Source of the DNA: Nostoc sp. CCCryo 231-06
GTDB lineage: Bacteria > Cyanobacteriota > Cyanobacteriia > Cyanobacteriales > Nostocaceae
DNA length: 37,651 bases
Assembly: GCA_023522315.1 (NCBI GenBank)
Contig: JAHCSU010000050.1
Location: 1-37,651, forward strand
Reading direction: 5' to 3'
The notes beneath the pieces were generated by a model, which did not search any database, was not told where the DNA came from, and saw only the letters and a program-made list of their open reading frames with translations. A program made the translations under genes and the position numbers. Of this stretch, positions 25,037-34,164 are shown piece by piece (the first letter of the stretch is position 1; every line of letters begins with the position of its first letter).

Positions 25037-25881
25037 AATAAAGCTGATAACTTTACTTCAAATAATTTTTAATTTCTTTATAATTAGGATTATTTTCAAA
25101 GCCATAATTCTTATTTTATTTCTTTTAAAACGAATGTGGTAGACAAATTTGAAGCCGATTTTACAAGATTAGCCAGGAAGATTGTTTTTTTATTGTGTTG
25201 ATTTTATTTTTGCTCCAAATTTCTCACTACTTGAGAATTTCTGTGCATGATGAACAATAAAAGCTAGCACTTGTAGCCAAAATGGTCAGTGAACAAATGT
25301 TGCGAAAATTACAACATTTAGCTACGTTAAATAGAATATCTTGAATCCTCTAGGCTGTTGTGCCAAAATGCCAAAAAGCTCGATAAGGAGTTGATAGTTG
25401 TGTAGTGTCTGTCTGCGTTTAATTATGGGCATTACAGACACTTTATCGCCTGCCACGTATACGTAAATTTAAAGCCAATAAATGTAGTAAATGCTTGTCG
25501 TAATTTAAAAATATCCTCCTACCTGATGACAAAATAAGTAGGGTGAAGTATTAAAAAATTAGTTAAAATACTCATTAAAAATTAAAACCATTTGTATAAT
25601 TCAAGACTTTAGCCTGAAAGCGCTAGTCCAAAACGTAGCAACAATACTTTCTGTAATTGTGAACATATCTTAAGGTACGGTTCCCCAGTCGAGAAATCCC
25701 CCCTGCGATCGCTGCCTACTCAAGAGAAGACGCGGTAGATTGAATATGTAGCCTTTACTCGTGAATGCTACGTGAATGCTACAAAGCAAGCTTTTACTAG
25801 CTGGCGTTAGCGACAGATTGAAACACTCCTACCAGCATGGGGAGAAATCATAAATAATTAAGTTTTCCAAGCGATTGTATT
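25037..25881. other. 845-bp intergenic region
   Basis: AT-rich. No supported gene on either strand. I note an 11-bp direct duplication (CGTGAATGCTA twice near 25760-25785). It should contain both the GT and DUF1517 promoters; nothing else is clear. Confidence 0.4.
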
Positions 25882-26865
25882 ATGCGTAAAAAACTACAAC
25901 AAACCATCAAACCACTGTTAAAAAGCTTGTTAGCGCTAGGACTGGTGTTAACTTTGGCTCTTAGCCACGCCGATGGAGCATTAGCGGCCCGCAGTGGGGG
26001 ACGAATCGGTGGTGGTTCCTTTAGAGTACCTTCCAGCCGCACCTATACACCGCGCACCTATGCACCTCCTGGGGGGGGCGGATACTATCCTGGTGGTGGT
26101 TTTGGTGGTGGTTTTGGCTTTCCCTTCCTACTTCCTCTCTGGGGTATTGGGGGAGGATTTGGTGGTCTATTTGGCATCTTAATCTTCTTTGCGATCGCTA
26201 ATTTCTTATTGCAAACTTTCCGCCGCGTCTCTGGCGGGGAAACACCAGAAGCAGATTACACCAGTAACTCTCCGGTTTCTGTGACTCGTTTGCAAGTAGG
26301 TTTGTTAGCTCAAGCCCGTGAATTGCAAAATGAACTCAACCATATTGCTGAAACTGCTGATACTAACACCCCAGAGGGGAGAGCAGAAGTTCTACAAGAA
26401 GCCAGCCTAGCTTTACTCCGCCATCCCGAATACTTTGTATATGCAGGTGGTGGCACTCAACAAGCCAGTTTAAATTCAGCTGAAAGTCAGTTTAATCGGC
26501 TGTCACTGGCAGAACGCAGCAAGTTTAGCGAAGAAACTATTTCTAACGTCAACAACCAGCTAAGAGCAGCCCTTGCCAAAGATGCTTTACCTCCGGCTGG
26601 TGAACTCGACAACCCCACCCGCCTATTTACCGAAGGCCCTGGTGAATATATTATCGTCACCTTGCTGGCGGCGACACTAGGCAAGTTTGAAATCCCCACA
26701 GCAATTAACAGTGCTGATGATTTGCGTCAGGCTTTGCGCCAAATTGGTAGTATCCCTAGCGAGAAACTTTTGGCAATTGAAGTTCTTTGGACTCCGCAAG
26801 CTGAAAATGATACCTTGACATCTGATGATGTACTGGCAAATTATCCTGATTTGAGACTTGTTTAA
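25882..26865 (+). CDS. DUF1517-family membrane protein
   Basis: 327 residues. N-terminal signal or anchor (about 12-36, ending ALAARSGGRIGGGSF), a Gly/Pro/Tyr-rich linker (PPGGGGYYPGGGFGGG), a membrane segment (about 85-110, GILIFFAIANFLLQTF), then the conserved DUF1517 domain: VTRLQVGLLAQARELQNEL, LLRHPEYFVYAGGG, EYIIVTLLAAT and the ending with VLWTPQAENDTLTSDDVLANYPDLRLV. Homologues occur in cyanobacteria and plastids, where they have been linked to thylakoid membranes; molecular function unclear to me. Confidence 0.9.
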   Translation: MRKKLQQTIKPLLKSLLALGLVLTLALSHADGALAARSGGRIGGGSFRVPSSRTYTPRTYAPPGGGGYYPGGGFGGGFGFPFLLPLWGIGGGFGGLFGILIFFAIANFLLQTFRRVSGGETPEADYTSNSPVSVTRLQVGLLAQARELQNELNHIAETADTNTPEGRAEVLQEASLALLRHPEYFVYAGGGTQQASLNSAESQFNRLSLAERSKFSEETISNVNNQLRAALAKDALPPAGELDNPTRLFTEGPGEYIIVTLLAATLGKFEIPTAINSADDLRQALRQIGSIPSEKLLAIEVLWTPQAENDTLTSDDVLANYPDLRLV

Positions 26866-26947
26866 TATTTTGCGCTTTAGTGCTAATAAAGAACTTGGCA
26901 TCTTGGCGCTACAAATAATATCATGTCCGCCAAATTACCCATAATCA

Positions 26948-27010
26948 AAGAACCCCTCCCCGCTCTTCGGGAGGGGAGACAAAGCATCGCTTTGGCGGGG
27001 TGGGGTTCTT
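26948..27010. repeat. G/C-rich foldback repeat
   Basis: AAGAACCCCTCCCCG and CGGGGTGGGGTTCTT pair with one mismatch; inner hairpin CCCTCCC/GGGAGGG. Dispersed Nostoc-type repeat (recollection). Confidence 0.55.
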
Positions 27011-27072
27011 CGAGTTTAATAAGCAATCAAGCGAACCTGATATAAGGTACTCTTTGAGGGCAATAACTAGAA

Positions 27073-27101
27073 AACCGTTTGTCAATGACAAGCGGTTTTT
27101 T
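27073..27101 (+). terminator. Rho-independent terminator
   Basis: Eleven-bp stem with one G-T pair (AACCGTTTGTC, GACAAGCGGTT), three-base loop, six T. Positioned to end the DUF1517 transcript before ccbP. Confidence 0.8.
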
Positions 27102-27119
27102 GTATAACTTAGATATACC

Positions 27120-27224
27120 AGGACTTACGCACTGAAAACTAAAACCTAGATCCCCCTTAAAAAGGAAAGAACCCTAAAAGCCGCCTTTTTAAGGGTGTTG
27201 GGGTATCTTTTATGCGTAACTCCT
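27120..27224. repeat. 105-bp foldback element
   Basis: Terminal AGGACTTACGCA and TGCGTAACTCCT, 11 of 12 matching, with an inner perfect stem CCCTTAAAAAGG/CCTTTTTAAGGG. AT-rich TATA-like flanks. Likely a MITE. Confidence 0.6.
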
Positions 27225-27301
27225 ATATATTTTAGAAAAATTATTCTTAGCCAACACTTTGGTAATATTATCAAAATGCATTATACGTAAAGCGTTATCT
27301 T

Positions 27302-27682
27302 ATGCCTAGTGTTGAAGCCGACGAAAACCGAGAGCATCGCATTAAAACAGAGATCATTGTAGATGCTGAAGATAAAGAAGACCGGGCTATGGGTTGGTAC
27401 TATTACCTCGAAGAAGCTCTAAATTTTCCCTTTATGGCTAAATGGACTAAGAAGGGACGCAAATCAGTTTCTACCGAGGAGAAACAAGTGGAAGTGTTGG
27501 GAATGGCCCCAGATGATGAGTGCTTAAAAGATATGTTTGTAGAAGTGGCTTATATTAATGGTAAGGATGATGATGTATATTCTGCAAAGTTATCTGAAAT
27601 AGCAGCCATTGATGCTGACACGGAAACTCAAGAAGCGATCGCAGACTGGCTCTATTGGATTGCCAGAGGGTATAAATTTTAA
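27302..27682 (+). CDS. ccbP: CcbP-like calcium-binding protein
   Basis: 126 residues, highly acidic. Family signatures are EIIVDAEDKEDRAMGWYYYLEEAL, FPFMAKW, VEVLGMAPDDECLKDMFVEV and the ending DADTETQEAIADWLYWIARGYKF. CcbP of Anabaena sequesters Ca2+ through surface acidic residues and restrains heterocyst differentiation by lowering free Ca2+. That role is known for the Anabaena protein and is inferred here. The stop codon lies three bases from that of the convergent acetyltransferase. No strong ribosome site. Confidence 0.88.
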   Translation: MPSVEADENREHRIKTEIIVDAEDKEDRAMGWYYYLEEALNFPFMAKWTKKGRKSVSTEEKQVEVLGMAPDDECLKDMFVEVAYINGKDDDVYSAKLSEIAAIDADTETQEAIADWLYWIARGYKF

Positions 27683-27685
27683 ATT

Positions 27686-28246
27686 CTAGGATAAATATCG
27701 AATGACGCGGCAGGGATTGCCAGCAGCAACAACATTCTCAGGTATATCTTTGACAACTACACTGCCAGCACCAATGGTTGTGTTATCACCAATAGTTACA
27801 CCTGGACAAATAATTGCACTGCCACCAATCCAGACATTGTTACCAATGTTAATTGGGGCAGCTAATTCTCTCCCAGAAAGACGAATTTCTGGCTCTGTTG
27901 GGTGATAAGCAGTATAAATTTGCACATAAGGAGCGAATAAGACATTTTCACCAATATGAACTGTATTGCAGTCTAAAATTACACAGCCATAGTTCATAAA
28001 CAATTTGTCGCCAGCGAAAATATTACTGCCATAGTCACAGTGAAAGGGTGGCATAATTGATACTTCTTGACCCAGCTTTCCAAATAATTCTTGCAAAATT
28101 TGCTGCCGTTGGTCTTGCTGTTCTTCAGTTGTAGAATTATACTTTCGCAACAGACGACTAGCTGCTTTCTTTTCGGCAGTCAATTCTGGATCTTGCGACA
28201 GATATAATTCGCCTGCGAGCATTTTCTGTTTTTCGGTTTTTTCCAT
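27686..28246 (-). CDS. Sugar O-acetyltransferase, maltose acetyltransferase type
   Basis: 186 residues. N-terminal Mac domain (EKQKMLAGELYLSQDPELTAEK) and left-handed beta helix built from hexapeptide repeats (IGENVLFAP, INIGNNVWIGGSAIICPGVTIGDNTTIGAGSVV). Catalytic His in AYHP. Ends GNPCRVIRYLS, as in Maa/LacA/NodL. Transfers acetyl from acetyl-CoA to a sugar hydroxyl; the acceptor is unknown. Confidence 0.93.
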   Translation of the reverse strand: MEKTEKQKMLAGELYLSQDPELTAEKKAASRLLRKYNSTTEEQQDQRQQILQELFGKLGQEVSIMPPFHCDYGSNIFAGDKLFMNYGCVILDCNTVHIGENVLFAPYVQIYTAYHPTEPEIRLSGRELAAPINIGNNVWIGGSAIICPGVTIGDNTTIGAGSVVVKDIPENVVAAGNPCRVIRYLS

Positions 28247-28305
28247 GACAGACTTATGTAGCTTCTCGGTTGTGTATGATACCTTAGTAGCGGCTATAGC
28301 ATATT

Positions 28306-29595
28306 CTATTTTTCACTAAATATGGTATAAGTAGCTTTTCCCTGCCTTTTAGCTCGATACATAGCAATATCAGCATCCCGTAGGAGAGTTGCAGGCTCCT
28401 CATAATTAATAAAATTCCAAGTAATACCAATGCTAGCTGTAGTAGATAATTCATATCCATTCAGGTTAACTGGCGATCGCAAAGATTCTTGAATCCGTTT
28501 AGCAACATTGGTAGCGTCGGTAATGCCTTTAATATCGTCCAAAAGAACAGTAAACTCATCGCCACCAAATCGTGCTACAGTATCACCACCGCGTAAGCAC
28601 GACTCTAAACGTCTAGCGATCGCTACTAAAAAATCATCCCCTATTCCATGCCCAAAGCGATCGTTAATCTCCTTGAAGCCATCTAAATCCAAAAATAAAA
28701 CTGCAAAATAATAATCGTTTCTGCGTTTGCTACGTTCAATTGTTTGTCTAAGTCGATCTAAAAATAAAACCCGATTCGGTAATTCTGTAAGCCCATCATA
28801 AAACGCATTACGCATCAGTTGCGCCTCTGTCTGCTTGCGTTTGGTAATATCTTGAAAAACTAAAACCGCGCCAGTAATATTGCCATTTTGATCGCGGATG
28901 GGTGCAACATTATCCCCAATCGCTATTTCTTTGCCATCTTTGGTAATCAACGTACAGTTTTCTGGTAAATTTAAAACTTCGCCTGCTTCGATTACGTATG
29001 TAGCTAAATCTTCAATTTTTTCTCCTACATCTTTGTCAACTAAGCTAACGACTTCTACTAAATTTTTGCCGAACGCTTCACTTTGCTTCCAACCAGTGAT
29101 TAGTTCTGCTATGGGATTCATCATTTGAATACAACCATTTGCATAAGTCACAATCACTGCACAGCCCATGCTATTAATAATTGCCGCCAGCCTCTGTTTT
29201 TCTTCGTATAATATCTTTTTGCTCTGATGTTTGTACAGAGCCATTTCAATCGCAAAATGTAAATCACTTTCAAGAAATGGTTTAACTATGTAAATAAAAG
29301 GCTCACTTAGCTGATTTTTTTGTAATGTTTTATATTCCGAACTCTCTGTTAGATATACTACAGGCACATGGAAATGATTCTGGATCATATCTGCTACGTG
29401 TACACCCTCAATTTCTCCAGCTAGGCAGATATCAATTAATACTAAATGTGGATGAGTTTCTGCTACCTTTTTTATTGCCTCTTGACCAGACTTAGCTATT
29501 TCTGAAACTGAATAACCTAATTTTTGTAAACTATTTCTAATATTTGAGGCTAGGATTCTTTCATCCTCAACAACTAGGATTTTGCGGGCGAACAT
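28306..29595 (-). CDS. Response regulator with PAS and diguanylate cyclase domains
   Basis: 429 residues. Receiver domain 1-120 with phospho-acceptor Asp55 and Lys105, then a PAS domain (about 132-250) with PAC end (VLVFQDITKRK), then GGDEF (about 265-425). The active-site motif GGDEF is intact at 344-348, and the RxxD product-inhibition site RGGD is at 335-338, so it should make c-di-GMP. There is no EAL domain. The receiver loop has DICLAGEIEG, common in cyanobacterial hybrids. No cognate histidine kinase is adjacent. Confidence 0.95.
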   Translation of the reverse strand: MFARKILVVEDERILASNIRNSLQKLGYSVSEIAKSGQEAIKKVAETHPHLVLIDICLAGEIEGVHVADMIQNHFHVPVVYLTESSEYKTLQKNQLSEPFIYIVKPFLESDLHFAIEMALYKHQSKKILYEEKQRLAAIINSMGCAVIVTYANGCIQMMNPIAELITGWKQSEAFGKNLVEVVSLVDKDVGEKIEDLATYVIEAGEVLNLPENCTLITKDGKEIAIGDNVAPIRDQNGNITGAVLVFQDITKRKQTEAQLMRNAFYDGLTELPNRVLFLDRLRQTIERSKRRNDYYFAVLFLDLDGFKEINDRFGHGIGDDFLVAIARRLESCLRGGDTVARFGGDEFTVLLDDIKGITDATNVAKRIQESLRSPVNLNGYELSTTASIGITWNFINYEEPATLLRDADIAMYRAKRQGKATYTIFSEK

Positions 29596-30087
29596 GTTAA
29601 AACAACCTGTTTACTAAGGTTCAGATTTTTGTTGTGAGTATCAACTCATCTAAAATTTCATTATCTTATCATAAACAATCTCTAGCTATTCTGCCTTTTT
29701 GCTTGATATAAATACTGACTTATGATCAAATAACATCATGTTATTAAGCTCCAATAATTTCTGTACTTTTCAAAGCTAATTCTGATTAGTTAGTGCGGCT
29801 AATGTCAAGTTATTAACATCTAATACAAATTACCATGTAACTACTAGCAATCAAAAAGCGATTTTCAGAAATATCTAATAATTGTTTTGAAGTAAATAAA
29901 TACTAAGTATAGGATTTATGTAAGAATTAATCAAGATAGTGAAGTTCATTAAATCACAGCATAGTAGTTTTATGATAGTAATTTTACGTAAATAAAAATA
30001 ATATCATATGTTATAGTGAAATGGTATTATTTATAACTATTTATAGCGGTTACCATTCACATGCGGTACAATATTATATTGCGAAGT

Positions 30088-30116
30088 GTAAGGGCACGGC
30101 AGTGCCGTGCCCCTAC
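30088..30116. repeat. G/C-rich palindromic repeat
   Basis: Perfect stem GGGCACGGCA/TGCCGTGCCC with one-base spacer, extended by GTA and TAC after one mismatch. Confidence 0.6.
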
Positions 30117-30213
30117 GGGTGTACCTCACGGAAACGAGAAACGCTATATAGCAGTTTCCGCACAGATAAGGTACAGAAAAAAATAATTAACCACAGATGA
30201 ATATATATCCTCG

Positions 30214-30239
30214 TAGGGGCGCACAGATGTGCGCCCCTA
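30214..30239. repeat. G/C-rich palindromic repeat
   Basis: Perfect 12-bp stem TAGGGGCGCACA/TGTGCGCCCCTA, two-base loop. Same layout as 30088-30116 with different inner stem bases. Confidence 0.6.
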
Positions 30240-30448
30240 TCCAGTAGCTTAATTACAAATCCTGTGATCTGAAAATATGCAAGTTAAATGCTCATCAGGA
30301 GATAGCATAATTTTTTAGCTTTTTGAGAACGAGCGGATGCTGGGGGCTATGGCAGGAAAAATTATCTTTGTCAGATACTTCCACGCTCCACGTAAACCCC
30401 CTCTTTTTGCTAGCTTATAGATATTGAGAAAAGAACACCTTTTGTGCT

Positions 30449-30817
30449 TTAGAGATTGGACTTACTTTTAGTCACTTCAATGCTAATTTTGCCACCAAAG
30501 TCTGGAATAGGTGCAGCAGGTTTGCTGAGAATGACTTGAACTTTTGTTACACGATCGCACTCTTGGAGAATAGAATCTGCAATCGTTGTTACCAATTTCT
30601 CTATTAAAGCAAACTTAGACGTTTTGACGAGATGTTGTATCAAGCTAATGACGCTGCGATAATCTAAAGTGTCTTCGATCGCGTCAGTCTTGGCCGCTGT
30701 GGAGATATCTAACCATAACCTCACATCCACCTCAAACCATTGTCCTAGCACCTGTTCTTCTGGCAGATACCCAGTGTAGCCATAGCAGCGAATTCCCGTT
30801 AAATGAATGCAGTCCAT
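30449..30817 (-). CDS. folB: Dihydroneopterin aldolase
   Basis: 122 residues, usual length. It has DCIHLTGIRCYGYTGYLPEEQVLGQWFEVDV (start of the T-fold, with the conserved Glu pair), TLDYRSVISLI, LIEKLVTTIADSIL and the end VILSKPAAPIPDFGGKISIEV. Converts dihydroneopterin to 6-hydroxymethyl-dihydropterin and glycolaldehyde in folate synthesis. Divergent from menD with 129 bp between starts. Confidence 0.93.
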   Translation of the reverse strand: MDCIHLTGIRCYGYTGYLPEEQVLGQWFEVDVRLWLDISTAAKTDAIEDTLDYRSVISLIQHLVKTSKFALIEKLVTTIADSILQECDRVTKVQVILSKPAAPIPDFGGKISIEVTKSKSNL

Positions 30818-30946
30818 AAATGTTTGAGAGCAAATTGGGCATTTTGTAGAAAGTGGAGCAAGTTTGCTTGGAGATTTTCTTTCCCAGATGGATTTTAAAT
30901 TGAATTTCCCTAGACAAAATCTAAAATTTCAGATTGTTTTATAGCT

Positions 30947-32701
30947 ATGTTTGATTTAATGCCGATCGCCTTTAAAAATATTAATCAACTTTGGGCTTAT
31001 ATTTTAACAGAGACGCTGAAACGGTTAGGATTGACTTGTGCGATCATTTGTCCTGGATCACGCTCTACACCCTTAGCGATCGCCTTTGCTCAACAAGCAC
31101 CTGAAATTGAAGCGATTTCCATTCTCGATGAACGTTCCGCCGCCTTTTTTGCCTTGGGACAAGCTAAAGCAACCGGACGCCCTGCGGTACTAGTTTGCAC
31201 CTCTGGTACAGCAGGAGCAAATTTTTATTCAGCAGTAATCGAAGCCTCATATAGTCGCGTCCCACTGTTGCTATTAACCACCGATAGACCCCCAGAATTA
31301 CGAGATTGTCACTCTGGGCAAACTGTAGATCAATTGAGATTATATGGAAACTACCCAAATTGGCAAACAGAGTTAGCCTTACCCTCTGCTGATATGGGAA
31401 TGCTAGCTTATCTGCGACAAACGGTAATTCATAGCTGGAAAAGGGCGCAAACTCCTACAAAGGGGCCAGTACATTTGAATATTCCCTTTCGCGATCCCTT
31501 AGCGCCTCTTCCTGATGGAACAGACTTGAGTTATTTGCGATCGCAGTTTCAACCAGAAGACTTTTTCGCAGGAATAGCAAACTCATGCCCCATTCCCTAT
31601 GCCCCATTCCCCATGCCCAAAGAATGGAAAGAATGCGATCGCGGCATTATTATCGCAGGTGTTGCCCAACCACAGCAACCACAGGAATATTGTAGAGCGA
31701 TCGCGCAACTTTCCCAAACTCTCAAATGGCCTGTCCTAGCTGAGGGACTCTCCCCAGTGAGAAATTATGCCGAACTTAACCCTTACTTGATTTCCACTTA
31801 TGACCTGATTTTGCGAAATCAGCAACTAGCAAAGCAGTTAGCGCCCGAAATGGTGATTCAGGTGGGAGAAATGCCTACAAGTAAAGAACTGCGTAGCTGG
31901 ATAGATGCAACCCAACCGCGACGTTGGGTAATTGACAAGAGTGACCAAAACCTCGACCCTTTGCACGGGAGAACGACGCATTTACGGATATCTGTAGAAG
32001 AAATAAAAGCAGAGGAGGGAAATTTATCTTTCTCTTCAGATTATTTGCAGCAATGGTGTGATGCGGAAACTAAGGTTAGGTTAGCTGTTGATCAGACGAT
32101 GGGGAAAATAGATGAAATCATTGAGAGTAAAGCAGCTTGGTTAATTTCTCAGATTTTACCGCCTGGAACGCCTTTGTTTATTGCCAATAGTATGCCTGTG
32201 CGGGATGTGGAATATTTCTGGAAACCGAATAATTTAGGAGTGCGATCATACTTTAACCGGGGTGCAAATGGCATCGATGGCACATTATCCACAGCTTTAG
32301 GAATTGCCCATCGCCAGCAAAGTAGTGTGATGTTGACGGGAGATTTAGCGCTGTTGCATGACACCAATGGGTTTTTAATGAGAAATAAATTTGTCGGACA
32401 TCTGACGATTGTGTTAATCAATAACAATGGCGGTGGTATTTTTGAAATGTTACCCATTGCCAAATTTGATCCGCCATTTGAAGAGTTTTTTGGCACTCCC
32501 CAGGATATTGATTTTGCAAAGTTGTGCGCCACTTATAATGTGCAGCATGAATTGATTACTTCTTGGCAACAGTTGCAGCAAAGATTTAATCCACTTCCAA
32601 CTACAAATATTCGGGTTTTAGAGTTGCAGACAAATCGTAAATTAGATGCAAAGTGGCGACAGGAAAGTTTAAGGAAGTTTACCGAAGATATTGTAATTTG
32701 A
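30947..32701 (+). CDS. menD: SEPHCHC synthase (menaquinone/phylloquinone pathway)
   Basis: 584 residues. Condenses isochorismate with 2-oxoglutarate using thiamine diphosphate, giving 2-succinyl-5-enolpyruvyl-6-hydroxy-3-cyclohexene-1-carboxylate on the route to phylloquinone. Motifs: CPGSRSTPLAIAF, ILDERSAAFFALGQAKAT (conserved Glu for cofactor), VCTSGTAGANFYSAVIEA, the cofactor-binding LTGDLALLHD...NNNGGGIFEM. Residues near 212-225 (SCPIPYAPFPMPKE) are encoded by heptamer tandem repeats and look like an insertion in a loop. Confidence 0.97.
   Translation: MFDLMPIAFKNINQLWAYILTETLKRLGLTCAIICPGSRSTPLAIAFAQQAPEIEAISILDERSAAFFALGQAKATGRPAVLVCTSGTAGANFYSAVIEASYSRVPLLLLTTDRPPELRDCHSGQTVDQLRLYGNYPNWQTELALPSADMGMLAYLRQTVIHSWKRAQTPTKGPVHLNIPFRDPLAPLPDGTDLSYLRSQFQPEDFFAGIANSCPIPYAPFPMPKEWKECDRGIIIAGVAQPQQPQEYCRAIAQLSQTLKWPVLAEGLSPVRNYAELNPYLISTYDLILRNQQLAKQLAPEMVIQVGEMPTSKELRSWIDATQPRRWVIDKSDQNLDPLHGRTTHLRISVEEIKAEEGNLSFSSDYLQQWCDAETKVRLAVDQTMGKIDEIIESKAAWLISQILPPGTPLFIANSMPVRDVEYFWKPNNLGVRSYFNRGANGIDGTLSTALGIAHRQQSSVMLTGDLALLHDTNGFLMRNKFVGHLTIVLINNNGGGIFEMLPIAKFDPPFEEFFGTPQDIDFAKLCATYNVQHELITSWQQLQQRFNPLPTTNIRVLELQTNRKLDAKWRQESLRKFTEDIVI
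31584..31618. repeat. Heptanucleotide tandem repeat inside menD
   Basis: Five contiguous 7-base units alternating CATGCCC and CATTCCC (one starts with T). Total of 35 bases, read in frame. Confidence 0.85.
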
Positions 32702-32747
32702 TTATGTTGCTTAATAGAATTACCCGATATAGCAATTGGGTTAAATG

Positions 32748-32788
32748 CTTGTGGGATGAAAGTTAAAAATTATTTCCCACAAGTATTT
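32748..32788 (+). terminator. Hairpin after menD
   Basis: Nine-bp stem CTTGTGGGA/TCCCACAAG with an 18-base loop, followed by TATTTTC, 47 bp after the menD stop. Confidence 0.5.
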
Positions 32789-32921
32789 TCATTACTAATA
32801 TTGTCCACTAGTGGTAATTAGTATTAGCTTCAAAAAATTCCTTAACTTAAATTTCTCAAGTATTTTTTATTATTGTATGTAGTACATTAAAGTAGTGTGC
32901 ATTTACAGAATTATTTCAAAT

Positions 32922-33734
32922 ATGATAAATGAACTTCATCTTTATTTTGATGACTCTGGCAGCCGTAATCCAGATTTAGAAGCAACACCACGCCGTGATG
33001 GTATAGATTGCTTTGCCTTGGGTGGAATCCTAGTGCAGCAAGAGAATATAGAAAATATTATAATAACGCATCGAGAATTCTGTAACAAATGGAATGTTAC
33101 TGAACCATTGCATTCTACTAAAATTCGTTCTCAACAGAAAGCTTTCGCTTGGTTAGGTAAAGAAGAGAATAAACAGAAATCTCAAGAGTTTTTAAGCGAG
33201 TTAGAAACGCTTATGCTAGATTTACCATTTACTATCATTGCATGTGCTATCCACCGACCAGGTTACAAGGCTCGTTACAAAAACAAGTACAATAACGATA
33301 TTTGGATGATGTGTAAAACTGCCTTCACCATTTTAGCTGAACGGTCAGTAAAATATGCGATTTACAAAGAACGCAAGCTACGTATTTTTTTTGAAGAAAG
33401 TGGGAAAGATGCAGATAGAACGATTGTAAAATATGCGAAAGAACTTAAAACTCAAGGAATGTATTTTGACCCACACAGTTCAGCAGCTTATATGGGACTG
33501 ACAGCAGAGGAATTTAAAATAAATTGGTTAGGAGAACCACAGCGTCTAACCAAAAAATCACCAATGATACAGCTTGCTGATCTAGTCTTGTATCCAATAA
33601 TCAAGGGACGTTATGACCCAAGCTACCGAACTTATGAGTCCTTTAAAAGTAAGTTAAAACTTGTTGATTGCGTTCTAGATCAGGACAAAATACCTCAGAT
33701 GGGTATCAAGTATAGCTGTTTCGACGACAGATAA
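32922..33734 (+). CDS. DUF3800 domain protein
   Basis: 270 residues from ATG 32922; a GTG at 32895 would add nine residues not typical of the family. Marks are HLYFDDSGSRNPD (the Y-x-D-E/D-SG strand), a helical middle, LRIFFEESGKDAD and the closing QLADLVLYPI motif. These Asp/Glu residues form a predicted RNase H-like metal site. The molecular role is unknown; such genes often lie in mobile or defence-rich DNA, which fits its location between menD and menB. Confidence 0.85.
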   Translation: MINELHLYFDDSGSRNPDLEATPRRDGIDCFALGGILVQQENIENIIITHREFCNKWNVTEPLHSTKIRSQQKAFAWLGKEENKQKSQEFLSELETLMLDLPFTIIACAIHRPGYKARYKNKYNNDIWMMCKTAFTILAERSVKYAIYKERKLRIFFEESGKDADRTIVKYAKELKTQGMYFDPHSSAAYMGLTAEEFKINWLGEPQRLTKKSPMIQLADLVLYPIIKGRYDPSYRTYESFKSKLKLVDCVLDQDKIPQMGIKYSCFDDR

Positions 33735-33743
33735 AACTAAAGA

Positions 33744-33772
33744 CTCGGAATTTATCCGAGCCTTTAAAATTT
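33744..33772 (+). terminator. Hairpin after DUF3800 gene
   Basis: CTCGGA/TCCGAG, five-base loop, followed by CCTTTAAAATTTC; weak. Confidence 0.4.
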
Positions 33773-33877
33773 CGGCTTTCATACGAAAACCCCGGGGCGT
33801 TGCCCTATAAAACAACAATAAGGCCATTTAAAATTAAGTGCAAGCTAAAATAGCCTTGTTTATTAAAACTTTAAATT

Positions 33878-34105
33878 TTACTTCAGCGTCTCTGCGTAAA
33901 ATTTCCGCTTTTGGTTAACTTTGTAACCACTGTCCCAAGTCCGCGATCGCAATCTCAATTTCAACAACGCCAAAGCTAACGCTTCCAACTGTTCCTCAGC
34001 AATTTCCCCAAATAGTCGTTTTAACAGTCGGAGGATGAGCGATCGCACTCTTTCTGACACCGCTTCCTGATATACCCCCGTGTCTTCCAGCTTTACATTC
34101 ATCAA
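33878..34105 (-). pseudogene. Remnant of a DUF4351 tail
   Basis: The 75-residue frame contains VSERVRSLILRLLKRLFGEIAEEQLEALALALL, which aligns with the DUF4351 tail of the neighbouring full-length gene (ERTIVLRLLNRRVGNI, LSVEQLEALGDALL). It lacks the N-terminal nuclease-like domain and continues into unrelated sequence (LRSRTWDSGYKVNQKRKF). Most likely a decayed relative or a fragment left by a partial duplication. Confidence 0.65.
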
Positions 34106-34164
34106 AGCTTTGTAGCTATGAGAATTTTATCGGGGTGCGATCGCTCTCCTCCTCTGCGTGAAGC

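Larger units (their letters stand above)
26866..27301. other. Intergenic region with three inverted-repeat structures
   Basis: No gene. It contains the repeat at 26948-27010, the terminator at 27073-27101 and the foldback element at 27120-27224, leaving about 77 bp before ccbP. Confidence 0.5.
29596..30448. other. 853-bp intergenic region with two short palindromic repeats
   Basis: AT-rich, no supported gene. Two G/C-rich hairpins of one design stand out (30088-30116 and 30214-30239). Elsewhere I see nothing. Confidence 0.5.
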
